DNA of 64,000 bases from Herbaspirillum sp. RV1423 (GTDB lineage: Bacteria; Pseudomonadota; Gammaproteobacteria; Burkholderiales; Burkholderiaceae_D), in the NCBI RefSeq assembly GCF_000577615.1, contig NZ_CBXX010000005.1, positions 1 to 64,000 of the forward strand, read 5' to 3'. Positions 25,790 through 36,140 of the stretch are shown piece by piece. The notes beneath the pieces were generated by a model. The model made no database searches. It saw only the letters and a program-made list of their open reading frames with translations, and was not told where the DNA came from. Within the stretch, counting starts at the first letter, position 1; each line of letters opens with the position of its first letter. A program made the translations under genes and the position numbers.

Positions 25790-26665
25790 TCAGTTCCGAC
25801 CCGGAATCTGAAACAGGATGTTGTAGAAAGTTTTAACGAGGATTTCCAGCATGGCGGGCTTTTCCAGAACGGAAACTTTATAGAGTTCGACCATGCGCGC
25901 AATGTCTGAACCAATGGTCTCCTGCGTACGTAACTCTCCCGTCAGAATCGTGATCGGTACATTCGACTTCTGGAATTCACGGATATAGGCGATAGCGGGT
26001 TCCGAAGTCACGTCGGTGTCGATGCTCCAGTCCAGAATGTAAGCCTCGAATGGCTGCACCCGCACGACTTCCAGCAGCGACTCAACGTCATTGAAAGCCG
26101 ACACCTGTATGCCTTGTCTGGCGAACAAGGCTGCAATGCCGTCCGGGATATCAGAACGGTCATCCAAGGCCGCAATACGCGGAGCAGGCAAGGGCGTCAT
26201 ATGGATGACCTGACAGGCTGTTTTTCCTTCAGGTGCCTTTGAGCCAGGAAGAACGACCCAACCTTCGGATTCTTCGATCGCGACCAGGGTTTCTTCTGCC
26301 GGCTTTGACAAAGGAGCTCCTGCCTGGAGGATGCACCGTTGCGGGATATTGCTCAGTTTAAGAATCGCATTCCATTGGGAGGCGTTGCCATCTGTCTTGT
26401 GCGAGTCATTGCTTGCCTGAGGCACAGGCGAACCCGGTCGACCAAAATGTTGTTCCAGCAGAGAAAGCTGGCTGCGTGTCCATCCGCGGAGCCCCGAGAA
26501 TTTTTGCTGGACGGAGACCAATTCCAACCCGACGATATCGGCGACGATTCTGGCTTGTTTATGACGCAGTACGCCGCGCTGGGCAAGAACCTCTCGAATA
26601 TAGGCAGTATAGGGATCGTGTGTAACGACGTAGGTTTGCTTTTTCGGGATCATGTATTTCAGCAT
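25790..26665 (-). CDS. BetR-type HTH protein with C-terminal receiver domain (response regulator)
   Basis: The 291-residue protein has an N-terminal BetR-like helix-turn-helix (about 18-75, YIREVLAQRGVLRHKQARIVADIVGLE...GWTRSQLSLLEQHFG), a middle linker, and a receiver-like domain from about 170. The receiver keeps the acidic pair (LDDRSD), the phospho-acceptor Asp in AYILDWSID, the Thr in ILTGE and the Lys in EKP. The order, with the receiver at the C-terminus, is characteristic of BetR regulators in betaproteobacteria. It lies 110 bp downstream of the histidine kinase gene on the same strand and is its likely partner. Confidence 0.82.
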   Translation of the reverse strand: MLKYMIPKKQTYVVTHDPYTAYIREVLAQRGVLRHKQARIVADIVGLELVSVQQKFSGLRGWTRSQLSLLEQHFGRPGSPVPQASNDSHKTDGNASQWNAILKLSNIPQRCILQAGAPLSKPAEETLVAIEESEGWVVLPGSKAPEGKTACQVIHMTPLPAPRIAALDDRSDIPDGIAALFARQGIQVSAFNDVESLLEVVRVQPFEAYILDWSIDTDVTSEPAIAYIREFQKSNVPITILTGELRTQETIGSDIARMVELYKVSVLEKPAMLEILVKTFYNILFQIPGRN

Positions 26666-26775
26666 CGAAAATAATTAACATATGCAAATGATATAGGGCA
26701 TGGCAATCGATGTATCAAGCGAATAAAAATGTAGTAAATACATCGAAAAATTTCTATATGAATTCGCTTCACGCT

Positions 26776-28776
26776 CTATATCTGTTCGATTGGAACGCGA
26801 ACCGTTATGCGGGTTCCTGAACCGATTTCGCTTTGTACATCAATGGATCCTTGCAACAACATCACGATGCGCTTGACGATAGCCAGGCCCAAGCCTGTTC
26901 CCAGTTTCTTCTTGGGCGAATTCAATTGCGAAAATGCTTTAAAAAGTCGTGGTAGATCATCCTGTGCGATGCCAGGTCCGGTATCGCTGACGGAAAGATT
27001 GAGATGCGATATTCCGGACGGACCTTGTTCGATCCATTCCGAGACGGTAATACTTCCCTGATCGGTAAATTTCACGGCATTCGATACCAGATTGTTCAGT
27101 ATCTGGCGCAATCGATCGTGATCTGCCGTCAACGTCAACGTACTATTGGGATTGCGCAGAGTCAGCACCACTTGCTTATCGACGGCTTGTTGTATGAAAT
27201 CGTCGATCACGCCATCCAGCAATTCCCCCAGGACAAAACTGGTTTTGCGCGCCGACAGCACGCCGGCTTCCAGGCGCGAGTAATCGGCAATGTCCTGCAT
27301 CTGCGCGGTAATTTGCGCGGCCGCACGTTCCGCCTGTCCAATGAATTTCTCCACTTCCGGCGATTTGTCCAGAACGTTCAGCACTGACACTGCCACGCTC
27401 AGGGATTGCAACGGATTACGCAATTCATGACTGACAGCGGCAATGAAGACAGTTTTCTCCTTGACGGCTTCTTTTTCTTTTTCATAGGCGGCTTCCAGTT
27501 CTCTGACAAACCGTATCGATTGTTCCTTGCTTTCGGCTTCGGTCAGCTTGATCCGGTAGGCGAGCGCGAAGGCAAAAATCACCGTCTCCCAAGCCGAGGA
27601 TAATTGGATGGCGTAATTCGTCACAAAATTGGCAGGCAACAGACCGATGAATTTGAAACCGATCAGTGCCAGCGAGATCGCAAACGCCACCCAGCCCAGG
27701 CAATACAAACCGGCAGGCGCGTACCTCTGATGCCAGCGTATGACGCCGGCGGCAATCAACAGCGGCACCAGCGGGAAGATCAGATAATTCAGGATGTGGT
27801 ATGGATTGATCTGTTGCAAGATAAAAATTGCCAGCATGCTGGCCACGACAAGCCATTGGTAGATTTTGAGTGTCTTGTCCAGGCGAGGCGTGGCATCTTT
27901 TAACAGCAAAAAGTGGCGGGCAAACAGAATCACGCCATGCATGGCTGCATAGCCCGCTAGAGCAAACAAGCGTTCCTGCCACCAGCCCATTTTCATGAAC
28001 AGCGGCGGAAATCCGTTCATATAGGCGAAGGTGAAGATGAAACCGCCCAGATAATAGATGTAATAAAAATAGGCGCGGTCACGCAAATACAGAAGCAGCA
28101 TCAAGTTATAGAACCACATGATGATCATGCCGCCAAAAAACAGGCCAAGCCACAATTCGGCATCATGGATATGCTCGACCAAACCTTTCATGCCAGCCCA
28201 CGTCAGGCTGATATTGAGGGTATGTCCATTCGGTTCGTAACGCATGTAATACGTGGTGGGGCCGCTTGAATTCGGCACTTTGAACAGGTACTGATGCACG
28301 TTGAAGGGACGCGCGCTGGCCGGCACTTCTTCCGTCAAGGATTGGGCCTGATATCTGCCGTCCGAAGGATGAAACAGCGTCAGCTTGCCCACGTGCTCCC
28401 AGCGTTCCAGCAGAAACCAGTAGGGATCAGGATAGTTTTGCGTATCGACTACGAACCTGATCCAAAGGGCTTTATGAGGATAGCGATAGCCCAGATTTCC
28501 TGTCGGCATAGGTTTAAATGCACCCATTCGTCCTTGCACCACGTCATCAATGCGATAGCTGCCGGCGGCATCGTCCAGAGAAGACATTTGCACATTGAGT
28601 TGCTGGGCCTCTTGACCGGCGGGGATAAACACCGCGGGATGAGCGGTATCGGCATGCAGCCAGTTAAACAGACGTATCGCAGCGACCAGCGACAAAATAA
28701 TCAATAAAACGGTGAGCCAAGTGAAGCTTCGGGAGTGTTTGCCCCTGTAAATACCGCGTAAGGAAATATCAACCAC
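26776..28776 (-). CDS. 7TMR-DISM membrane histidine kinase
   Basis: The 666-residue protein has one N-terminal TM segment and then an extracytoplasmic 7TMR-DISMED2-type domain (WIRFVVDTQNYPDPYWFLLERWEHVGKLTLF). Seven TM helices follow at about 215-400, then a coiled linker, HisKA with the phospho-His in AAVSHELRNPLQS, and HATPase_c with LNNLVSNAVKF, DTGPGIAQDDLPRLF and GTGLGLAIVKR. The GTG start overlaps the end of tssE by 8 bp, so it is translated with the type VI genes. The signal is probably an envelope or carbohydrate cue; unknown. Confidence 0.9.
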   Translation of the reverse strand: MVDISLRGIYRGKHSRSFTWLTVLLIILSLVAAIRLFNWLHADTAHPAVFIPAGQEAQQLNVQMSSLDDAAGSYRIDDVVQGRMGAFKPMPTGNLGYRYPHKALWIRFVVDTQNYPDPYWFLLERWEHVGKLTLFHPSDGRYQAQSLTEEVPASARPFNVHQYLFKVPNSSGPTTYYMRYEPNGHTLNISLTWAGMKGLVEHIHDAELWLGLFFGGMIIMWFYNLMLLLYLRDRAYFYYIYYLGGFIFTFAYMNGFPPLFMKMGWWQERLFALAGYAAMHGVILFARHFLLLKDATPRLDKTLKIYQWLVVASMLAIFILQQINPYHILNYLIFPLVPLLIAAGVIRWHQRYAPAGLYCLGWVAFAISLALIGFKFIGLLPANFVTNYAIQLSSAWETVIFAFALAYRIKLTEAESKEQSIRFVRELEAAYEKEKEAVKEKTVFIAAVSHELRNPLQSLSVAVSVLNVLDKSPEVEKFIGQAERAAAQITAQMQDIADYSRLEAGVLSARKTSFVLGELLDGVIDDFIQQAVDKQVVLTLRNPNSTLTLTADHDRLRQILNNLVSNAVKFTDQGSITVSEWIEQGPSGISHLNLSVSDTGPGIAQDDLPRLFKAFSQLNSPKKKLGTGLGLAIVKRIVMLLQGSIDVQSEIGSGTRITVRVPIEQI

Positions 28777-29203
28777 GCTCTTGCTCCGATCTTAATAACT
28801 TGATGCGCGTCTGCCCATCAGGGGTGAAATGGGTGCCAAAACGCACCAGCCCGGCTTGACGCAAACGACAGCTCATCGTAAAGCTGAGCAGCATGCCGGG
28901 TTCGGTGGCGTCGATGGCGAGATCGATCGACGATAAACGCGGCTCATAGGCAAGCAAAGTGGTCTCGATTTCGCGCTTCAAGGTGTGCGCCGACGCGGGC
29001 AGATGGCGATAAATGGTCGACAGATCGCCCAGGCCATAGTCGGGCATATGTGCCAGCGCCCCGCGCCGGCTGTTCAGGATGCGCTGGATATTGTCTTGCA
29101 CCGACAAGAACGTTTGCGTCGCGCTGTCGACTTCATCAATAGCCATTCCATTCGCAAAATGTCCGGTCAGCATGTCGAATAACCCCGGCCCGCCGCGCGT
29201 CAC
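28769..29203 (-). CDS. tssE: Type VI secretion baseplate protein TssE (gp25-like)
   Basis: The 144-residue protein has the GPW/gp25 hallmark: NSRRGALAHMPDYGLGDLSTIYRHLP and the C-terminal beta part. TssE links the baseplate wedge (TssF/TssG) to the sheath. Its GTG start overlaps the tssH stop by 4 bp (GTGA), and the kinase gene overlaps its 3' end. Confidence 0.92.
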   Translation of the reverse strand: MTRGGPGLFDMLTGHFANGMAIDEVDSATQTFLSVQDNIQRILNSRRGALAHMPDYGLGDLSTIYRHLPASAHTLKREIETTLLAYEPRLSSIDLAIDATEPGMLLSFTMSCRLRQAGLVRFGTHFTPDGQTRIKLLRSEQERG

Positions 29204-31953
29204 GATGCTTCCTCCGGCACATTCACGCCAGCGGCATCGAACATCACCTCAATGCCGGCATCTTCCGAATAGGACAACCGGATTGCGGAAGGTTTGCCTT
29301 GCTGCCTCATGCGCAGCAGCAATTGACGCGACAAGACCGGCAGAATTTGTTGATCGAGCAAGCTGTCGATATTGCGAGCACCCGAATCCGGCAACTGACA
29401 GGCGCGGGCCAGTTCGGCGATCAAGCCTTCGTCGCAGTGCAGGGGCAGAGAAAACTTGCGGCTGATGCGCTCTGCGACCTTGTCCAACTTCATCTGCACG
29501 ATGCGCATCATCGCGGCGGCCGATAGGGGACGGTAAACGATGGTCTGGAAGCGCGCCAGCAAAGCAGGCTGAAAGTGTTCCACCAATAGCGGACGGATTG
29601 CTTCCATGAGGCTGGCGTTGGGGACCTCGTCGGCGGGATTCCCGTTGCTGCTGTCTTCTCCGGACTCAGCCGCCTGTTGCGCAAACTGATCGTTGACCGC
29701 CATGATCTGATCGCTGCCCAGGTTGGAAGTCATCAGGATCACCGTATTGCGGAAATCGATGACCCGTCCTTCGCCGTCGCGCATGTAACCGCGATCGAAT
29801 ACCTGATAAAACAGGTTCACCACATCGCGATGCGCCTTTTCCACCTCATCAAGCAGGATCACGCTATACGGCCGCTGACGCACCGCCTCGGTCAGCATGC
29901 CGCCCTGGCCGTAGCCGACATAGCCAGGCGGAGAACCCTTTAATTGCGACACCGTGTGCGCTTCTTGATATTCGGACAAATTGATCGTGATCAATGACCG
30001 TTCGCCGCCAAACATCACATCCGCCAGGGTGCACGCCGTCTCCGTCTTGCCAACGCCGCTAGGGCCGACCAGCAAAAACACGCCCAGCGGCGCCTCCTCC
30101 GAGGTCAGACCGGTTTTTGCCGCGCGCAGTCGCTTGCCCAGCGCCTCCAGCGCCTCATCCTGTCCGACCACCATACGGCCCAGTTGCGTCTCCAGATCCA
30201 GCAGCGTCGTCAATTCGTCCGACAGCAGGTTACCCACCGGCACACCGGTCCAGTCGGCAATCACGCGGGCGACGGCGGCCTCATCCACCTCGGCATGGAC
30301 CAAGGCGGTATCGTCCTTGGGTAAGGCTGCATGCGCTGTCTTGATGGCAGCATGCAGATCGTTGCGGACAGATGCTTCTTCAGCGGCTCGCCATTGTTCA
30401 CGCAATGTCGCCAAGTGGGCGGCGGCTTCTTTTTGTACGGCAAAGGCATGCCCCAACGCTGTCAGTTCCACCGCCAACGCGACGAGGCGCGCATCGATAC
30501 GCGCCAAGGATTCCGCGACATCGAGCGAAGTCGCGCCATGGTCGGCAAGCAAGGCTGCGCGTTCCACCTCCAATGCTGCACGTTCGGCGCTCAAGGCCGC
30601 GATCGCTATCGGAGTGGCTTCACCGCTAATCCTGACCCGTGCGGCCGCCGTATCGAGCAAATCGACCGCCTTGTCCGGCAACTGGCGTCCGGTCAGATAC
30701 CGGCGCGACAGACGCACCGCCGCGCTCACGGCGGCATCGGTAATATGCACACGGTGATGCGCCGCATAGCGTTCTTTCAGGCCGCGCAGCATCAGGCAAG
30801 CCGCTTCATCGTCCGGCTCATCCACCTTCACCATCTGGAAACGACGCTCCAGTGCAGCATCGCGCTCAAAGTACTGCTTGTATTCCGACCACGTCGTTGC
30901 CGCAATGGTGCGCAACTCGCCGCGCGCCAATGCCGGTTTCAATAAATTGGCCGCGTCCGCGCCTCCGGCGGTATTGCCGGCGCCGATCAATGTGTGCGCT
31001 TCATCGATAAACAGCAAGATCGGCCGGGGCGATTGCTGCACGGCTTCAATCACATTTTTAAGGCGCTGCTCGAACTCCCCCTTGACCCCGGCGCCGGCCT
31101 GCAAGAGACCCAGGTCCAAGGTCAGCAAACAGACATTGCGAATTACCTCCGGCACATCGCCTTCAGCGATCTTCAAGGCCAGTCCTTCCACCAGCGCGGT
31201 TTTCCCCACACCCGGTTCACCGACAAGAATCGGGTTGTTCTTCCGACGCCGGGCCAGGATATCGACCATTTGACGAATTTCCACATCACGGCCGAATACC
31301 GGATCGATCTTGCCGTCGCGCGCCTTTTGCGTGATATCGATGGTAAAGCGTTGCAAGGCCGAGGTATCGGCTTGTCCCGGCAGAGCAGGGCGCGATATTG
31401 GCGCCGTTGCCGATACATCGTCGTCGGTCTGGACCGTCGCTGTTGCCGCCGGCGTCGCACCGGTAGCGCCACCGCCTGACGCCTCCACCGACACCCGATC
31501 CAGTTCCGGCAACAAGCGCTCGATCTGCGCCGCCGACACCGACAGCAGCGGCCATGCATCAGGCGCGTGCAACAGATGCGGCGTCTGCACCAAGGCTGCC
31601 AGCAAATGTGAGGAGCGGATGATGCAGGACGATTCTTCCAGCGAGGCGCGCACCCACGCCGCCTGCAATAGCTGCCCCAGTCGCGGCGACAGCCCCGGCC
31701 TGCCGCGCAGGGTATGCGGCAAGCGGTCGATGGCCGACAGCAGTCCGTTCCAGATCGTGTCCATATCCAGTTCATAACGGCGCACAATTGCCACCAGATC
31801 GCCGTCGCCCAACTCCAGCAGTTTGATCAGCCAATGTTCGATGTCGATATCGCGGTGCGCCCGCGTCTCGCACAGGCTGGCGGCGTCGGACAAGGCTTGT
31901 GCGCAATGGTTGTTGAGACGGCGCAGGAAGGGGGAGAGGTCGCGTTGGGTCAT
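29200..31953 (-). CDS. tssH: Type VI secretion AAA+ unfoldase TssH (ClpV)
   Basis: The 917-residue protein has a Clp_N domain that would bind the sheath protein TssC, followed by AAA-1 with Walker [14 protein letters not shown] and Walker B ILLFIDEAHTLIGAG. A short ClpB-type middle domain and AAA-2 with GPSGVGKTETA and VILLDEVEKAHRD follow. ClpV disassembles contracted TssB/TssC sheath for reuse. The sheath genes are not at this locus. Distinct from the housekeeping ClpB at 47698. Confidence 0.94.
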   Translation of the reverse strand: MTQRDLSPFLRRLNNHCAQALSDAASLCETRAHRDIDIEHWLIKLLELGDGDLVAIVRRYELDMDTIWNGLLSAIDRLPHTLRGRPGLSPRLGQLLQAAWVRASLEESSCIIRSSHLLAALVQTPHLLHAPDAWPLLSVSAAQIERLLPELDRVSVEASGGGATGATPAATATVQTDDDVSATAPISRPALPGQADTSALQRFTIDITQKARDGKIDPVFGRDVEIRQMVDILARRRKNNPILVGEPGVGKTALVEGLALKIAEGDVPEVIRNVCLLTLDLGLLQAGAGVKGEFEQRLKNVIEAVQQSPRPILLFIDEAHTLIGAGNTAGGADAANLLKPALARGELRTIAATTWSEYKQYFERDAALERRFQMVKVDEPDDEAACLMLRGLKERYAAHHRVHITDAAVSAAVRLSRRYLTGRQLPDKAVDLLDTAAARVRISGEATPIAIAALSAERAALEVERAALLADHGATSLDVAESLARIDARLVALAVELTALGHAFAVQKEAAAHLATLREQWRAAEEASVRNDLHAAIKTAHAALPKDDTALVHAEVDEAAVARVIADWTGVPVGNLLSDELTTLLDLETQLGRMVVGQDEALEALGKRLRAAKTGLTSEEAPLGVFLLVGPSGVGKTETACTLADVMFGGERSLITINLSEYQEAHTVSQLKGSPPGYVGYGQGGMLTEAVRQRPYSVILLDEVEKAHRDVVNLFYQVFDRGYMRDGEGRVIDFRNTVILMTSNLGSDQIMAVNDQFAQQAAESGEDSSNGNPADEVPNASLMEAIRPLLVEHFQPALLARFQTIVYRPLSAAAMMRIVQMKLDKVAERISRKFSLPLHCDEGLIAELARACQLPDSGARNIDSLLDQQILPVLSRQLLLRMRQQGKPSAIRLSYSEDAGIEVMFDAAGVNVPEEAS

Positions 31954-32078
31954 GATTAAGCTAGAAAAGTGAATAAAAGCGGAGTAATTCCAGCGGTTGC
32001 CGAGTCACAGCCGGACGTTCTCCGGGATGCGGATATCCATGATTGATCGAAAAACGTGACAGCGTTTCTCAACGCGCT

Positions 32079-32516
32079 TCATGATTTGAGCAATTCCGGC
32101 AGATTGGCTAGTACTTTCTTTTCGCATTCGGCCAGCATCGAATCCAGTTGCGTTTTGACCAGCCGATAATCGTCCTTTGCCCACTGATCCCGGGACAGTG
32201 GCTCCGGCGAGGCATCCTGGCAATCGACTTTGACGTAAGGATTCGGGGAGAAATAACTCTTCTTTTCCTTCGATTTATAGATGAACAAGTCTGTCTTCAG
32301 ACGAAATTTCTCTTCGTCATTGCCGAGCGTTTCGTAGACCAGGGCGGCTCGTCCTCCTGTCACGAGGATGGGTTGGTGAAATGCAGTGTTTTTGTAAGAG
32401 ACGTTTTCTTGAACAAGCCGATTGATCTTGTTTTGCAAATCGACGACGAATTTGCCGGACAACTGCGCAGCGATCAACTCGATCAACAGGCCGGCCGTTT
32501 TGCGCTGGACGGTCAT
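32079..32516 (-). CDS. Unidentified protein, probably truncated at its N-terminus
   Basis: The minus-strand frame encodes 145 residues from the only nearby ATG (32516), with a weak AAGGGA upstream. The C-terminal part looks like real protein (VVDLQNKINRLVQENVSYKNTAF, RAALVYETLG, DQWAKDDYRLVKTQLDSMLAECEKKVLANLPELL) and is AT-richer than its neighbours. The first codon coincides with the point where opposing tssM homology begins, so the original 5' part is probably lost. A possible 25-codon remnant (MKRVEKRC...) overlaps its stop as ATGA. No family recognised; position suggests a T6SS accessory or effector/immunity gene. Confidence 0.5.
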   Translation of the reverse strand: MTVQRKTAGLLIELIAAQLSGKFVVDLQNKINRLVQENVSYKNTAFHQPILVTGGRAALVYETLGNDEEKFRLKTDLFIYKSKEKKSYFSPNPYVKVDCQDASPEPLSRDQWAKDDYRLVKTQLDSMLAECEKKVLANLPELLKS

Positions 32517-34544
32517 CAGTCCCTTAAAAGTTACCTGATGCTGGCGGAGCCGCAACGCAGCGACACGGCCTTCCTGACCCCGCAACTGATACGCCGCTGG
32601 CAACTCGACACCAGACTCCCGCCAGGGGAGCAGAGCGATCTGGCCGAACGCCTGTTGTCCTTCTATGGCAGTCATCTGGCCGCGCACCCCGACTGGCGCA
32701 TCATCCCCAGCGCCGGTCTGGTGCAAGCCGCCCGCCAGACCTTGCTGGCCGCCATCGGCGTGGAACATGCCGACAGCACGCTCTATCGCAACATCGTCGC
32801 CGCTGCTGCCGACAAATACCCCGACCAGACGCTGGCCTCGCTGACCGTCGGTACCGACCCGCGCGGCTTGATTCGCAACAATGCGATTGTGTCCGGCGTC
32901 TTCACCCGCCAGGCCTATGAAGGCGCCATCGCCCCGGCCATTGCCGAGGCCGCCAAACGCAATACCATCGCCAGCGACTGGGTGTTGACCGGACAGGTGC
33001 AGCAGACCGCAACGCAATCGTCGGCGCAGTCGCCCGCGCAGTCAGCAGAATCATTGCAGGCCGCCTTGACCGCTCAGTACTTTGCCGAGTACGCCGAGCA
33101 ATGGCAGATCTTCATGAACAACGTGCAATGGGAAGCGGCGCCGACCATGCCGGCGGCCATTGAACAATTGAAATTGATGGCCGACGCGCGCCAGTCGCCG
33201 GTCGTCGCCCTGATGAAATCCTTGCAATACCAGGGCTCTGCCGGTGTGCGGCAAGCCTCCCTGTCCGACACGCTGGTCGCCAAAGCGCAAAACCTTCTCA
33301 CCTCAACCAAGGCGACTCTCCCGCCAGCCCAACAGAGCGACCCGGCCGGCCCGCTCGGCAGCGCCTTTGGACCCGTCTTGCGCCTGATCGGCAACGTCGA
33401 CGGCAGTACCGGCGCCGGCAGCACCAACGCCGCCGCGCAAAACGGCAACGACCTGAGCATGCAACGCTACCTGGACCGCATCAGCGCCTTGCGTCTGCGA
33501 TTGCAGCAGATCAACGGCAGTCCGGACGCCGAAGCGCAAGCCAGACAACTGGCTTTGTCGCTGTTCCAGGGCAAAGGCTCCGAACTGGCCGACACGCAAG
33601 CCTACTCGCAACTGGTCGCCGCCAGCCTCGGCGAACAATGGGCGAACATGGGCGATGCGCTGTTCGTGCGACCGGTCGCGCAAGCCGCGCAGACGGTATT
33701 GCAACCGGCGCAAGCCGGCCTGAACGAGGCCTGGAGCAACCATATTGCCGCCGCCTGGAGCAAAGCTTTCAGCGGCCGTTATCCCTTTGCCCAGACCGAC
33801 AACGATGCTTCCCTGCCGGAACTGGCCCGATTCCTGAGACCGCAAAACGGTTTGATTGCAGCCTTCTTGCAATCGCAACTGGCCGGCGTGCTGGAGTTGC
33901 AAGGCGATCAATGGGTGCCGCATGCCGGCAGCCGGCTCAACTTCGATCCGGCTTTCCTGACGGCGGTCAATACGCTGCAACGCATCGGTGCACGTGTGTT
34001 GGTGCAAGGCGAGCCGCAATATCGCTTTGAACTCAAACCGATACCCGCTCCGGGCATTGAGGACAGCACGCTGACCATCGATGCCCAGAAGCTGCGCTAC
34101 CGCAATGGGCATGAAACCTGGCAAAGCATGGTCTGGCCGGTGAACCAGACGCAGGACGTCGGCACGCGCCTGCAATGGCAGACCGACCAGGCCGGGACCA
34201 ACAAGCATTATGAATTCAGCGGCCGCTGGGCCTTGCTGCGCATGCTGGAGCGTGCCCATGTCGAACCCATCGACAGTGCCACTTATCAACTGACCTGGCA
34301 GGCAATACCGGACGTCGGCGCACCGGCAACCAGCATCGCCCCCCAACCCGATCCGGACAACCTGATGCCGCGCGCAGCCATGGCGCCGGCCTCTCCTGAG
34401 CTGGTGTATCCCTTGTCGTATGTGATGCGCACCGAAGCAGGGCGGGGACCGCTGGAAATGCTGGGCTTGCGCGGCTTTGTATTGCCGGCGCGGATTTTTG
34501 TTGCGGCGTCGCGCGGCGCGATCGTTAAAAGGCAACCATCATGA
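32517..34544 (+). pseudogene. tssM: TssM (IcmF/VasK) C-terminal remnant, N-terminal half missing
   Basis: TssM homology begins abruptly at SLKSYLMLAEPQR (base 32520) and continues for about 675 residues through the C-terminal domain to LGLRGFVLPARIFVA. Intact TssM is about 1,100-1,300 residues, with three N-terminal TM helices and a Walker-type cytoplasmic domain; all of that is absent. The frame runs open upstream to 32148 only because it is antisense to the minus-strand gene. Without membrane anchors it cannot form the TssJLM complex. Its stop overlaps the tssA start, so downstream genes may still be read from a fortuitous promoter. Confidence 0.88.
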
Positions 34545-36124
34545 TGACCAAATTGCTCAATGCCTTGTTCGGCAGTCGTACCCCGACCGATCTGGCGCGC
34601 TCCACGCAGGCGCGCTGGGACGACTGGTTGCAGCCGATCAGCGCGGACTCGCCTGCGGGCGGTGATCTGGCCTATGACGACGATTTTTTAGCCATCAAGG
34701 ACGAAGTCGCCAAACTCTCCGACATCGACGACGTCCTGATCGTCAACGGCGCCGAGCGCCTGTTAAAGCACAGCGCCAAGGATGTGCGTCCCGCCGTGTA
34801 CTACGTCTACGGTCGGCTGCGTCAGGAGGGCGCGGAAGGATTGGCCTCAGGGTTGGAACTGCTCTCGGCGCTGATAGATCGCTTCGGCGAGCAACTGCTG
34901 CCGCAACGCGCCGAAAGCCGCAAAGTGGCACTGGAGTGGCTGACCGGCGCCACCTTCGCCAATCGTCTCGAACGCGTGCAGGGCCTGGAAGGCGTGCTGC
35001 TGGAGCGCAGCCTGTCGGCACTGGCCTTGATCACCGAACGCACCGCATCATGGCCGGAAGCGGCGCGACCGGAACTCGACGGCCTGTACCGTCGCTTTGA
35101 ATCCTGTATTGAACACGCACAGGTCATCGAATCCACGCTGTCTGCCGTATCGGCGCCGAGCGCTCCCGGCGTCAATGCCGCGATCTTGCCCGCGACCGGC
35201 GAGGTCAGTTCCAGCCGCGATCTCCTGGAGCGCGCCCGGCAGATGGCCTTGTTCCTGCGCGAGCAGCCGCACGGCTATCTGGCAGCTTATCGCCTCCTGC
35301 GCTGCGTGCGCTGGGACACCCTGATCGATGTGCCGCCGCATGACATCAGCGGCAAGAGCCGGTTAGTGGCGCCGCGCACCGAACTGCGCGCCCAGTTGAA
35401 ACGCCTGCTGCTGCAAAAGCAATGGCCGGAGTTGCTCGACCGCGTGGAGCAAGCCTTTGCTGAAGGTGCGAATCACTTCTGGCTGGATTTGCAGTACTAC
35501 GCCCATACCGCGCAAGAACACGGCGGCGGAGATTACGCACAGGCGCGCGACCTGGCCGCCACCGATTGCGCGCTGATGCTGGAGCGGCTGCCCGGCGTGG
35601 AACGTTTGTCCTTCACCGACGGCACACCTTTTGCGGAAGACGTCACGCTGGAATGGATTACCCGCTACGCCACCGTCCGCGATATCGAACGCGGCGATAC
35701 CGTCGCCCCCGTCGTCATCGCCGCCAGCCATACCGACTGGGCCGAGACGGAAGCGCAAGCCTTCGATGTGCTGCAACGGCAAGGGCTGGAAGCGGCCTTG
35801 GCCTGGCTGCAAGGTTTGCCCGCGCAAAAGGGCGAGCGCGATAGTTTCATCCGGCAACTGGTGATGGCGCGTGTGGCCGAACGCGCCGAGCGGCAAGACA
35901 CGGCGTTGCATCTGCTGACCGTGGCCGACGACAGCGCCCGGCGTTACACCTTGGGCGCCTGGGAGCCGGGTCTGGCCTTTGAGGTCAAGCAGCACTTGCT
36001 GCGCCTGCTCACCCTGCGGATGAACCGCAAAGATGCCGACAAAGTCGCCGTCGCGCGACGTATGGACAGCTTGTTGGGCGAATTGACCGCGCTGGACCCG
36101 GCGCGCGCTGTAGGTCTTGCATGA
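34541..36124 (+). CDS. tssA: Type VI secretion protein TssA
   Basis: The 527-residue protein has an N-terminal ImpA_N domain (WLQPISADSPAGGDLAYDDDFLAIKDEVAKL) and a long C-terminal VasJ-type region (about 200-520). TssA caps the baseplate and helps prime sheath polymerisation. ATG overlaps the tssM stop by 4 bp and the gene is full length. Confidence 0.9.
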   Translation: MMTKLLNALFGSRTPTDLARSTQARWDDWLQPISADSPAGGDLAYDDDFLAIKDEVAKLSDIDDVLIVNGAERLLKHSAKDVRPAVYYVYGRLRQEGAEGLASGLELLSALIDRFGEQLLPQRAESRKVALEWLTGATFANRLERVQGLEGVLLERSLSALALITERTASWPEAARPELDGLYRRFESCIEHAQVIESTLSAVSAPSAPGVNAAILPATGEVSSSRDLLERARQMALFLREQPHGYLAAYRLLRCVRWDTLIDVPPHDISGKSRLVAPRTELRAQLKRLLLQKQWPELLDRVEQAFAEGANHFWLDLQYYAHTAQEHGGGDYAQARDLAATDCALMLERLPGVERLSFTDGTPFAEDVTLEWITRYATVRDIERGDTVAPVVIAASHTDWAETEAQAFDVLQRQGLEAALAWLQGLPAQKGERDSFIRQLVMARVAERAERQDTALHLLTVADDSARRYTLGAWEPGLAFEVKQHLLRLLTLRMNRKDADKVAVARRMDSLLGELTALDPARAVGLA

Positions 36125-36140
36125 CTTGAAGGATATTTTG

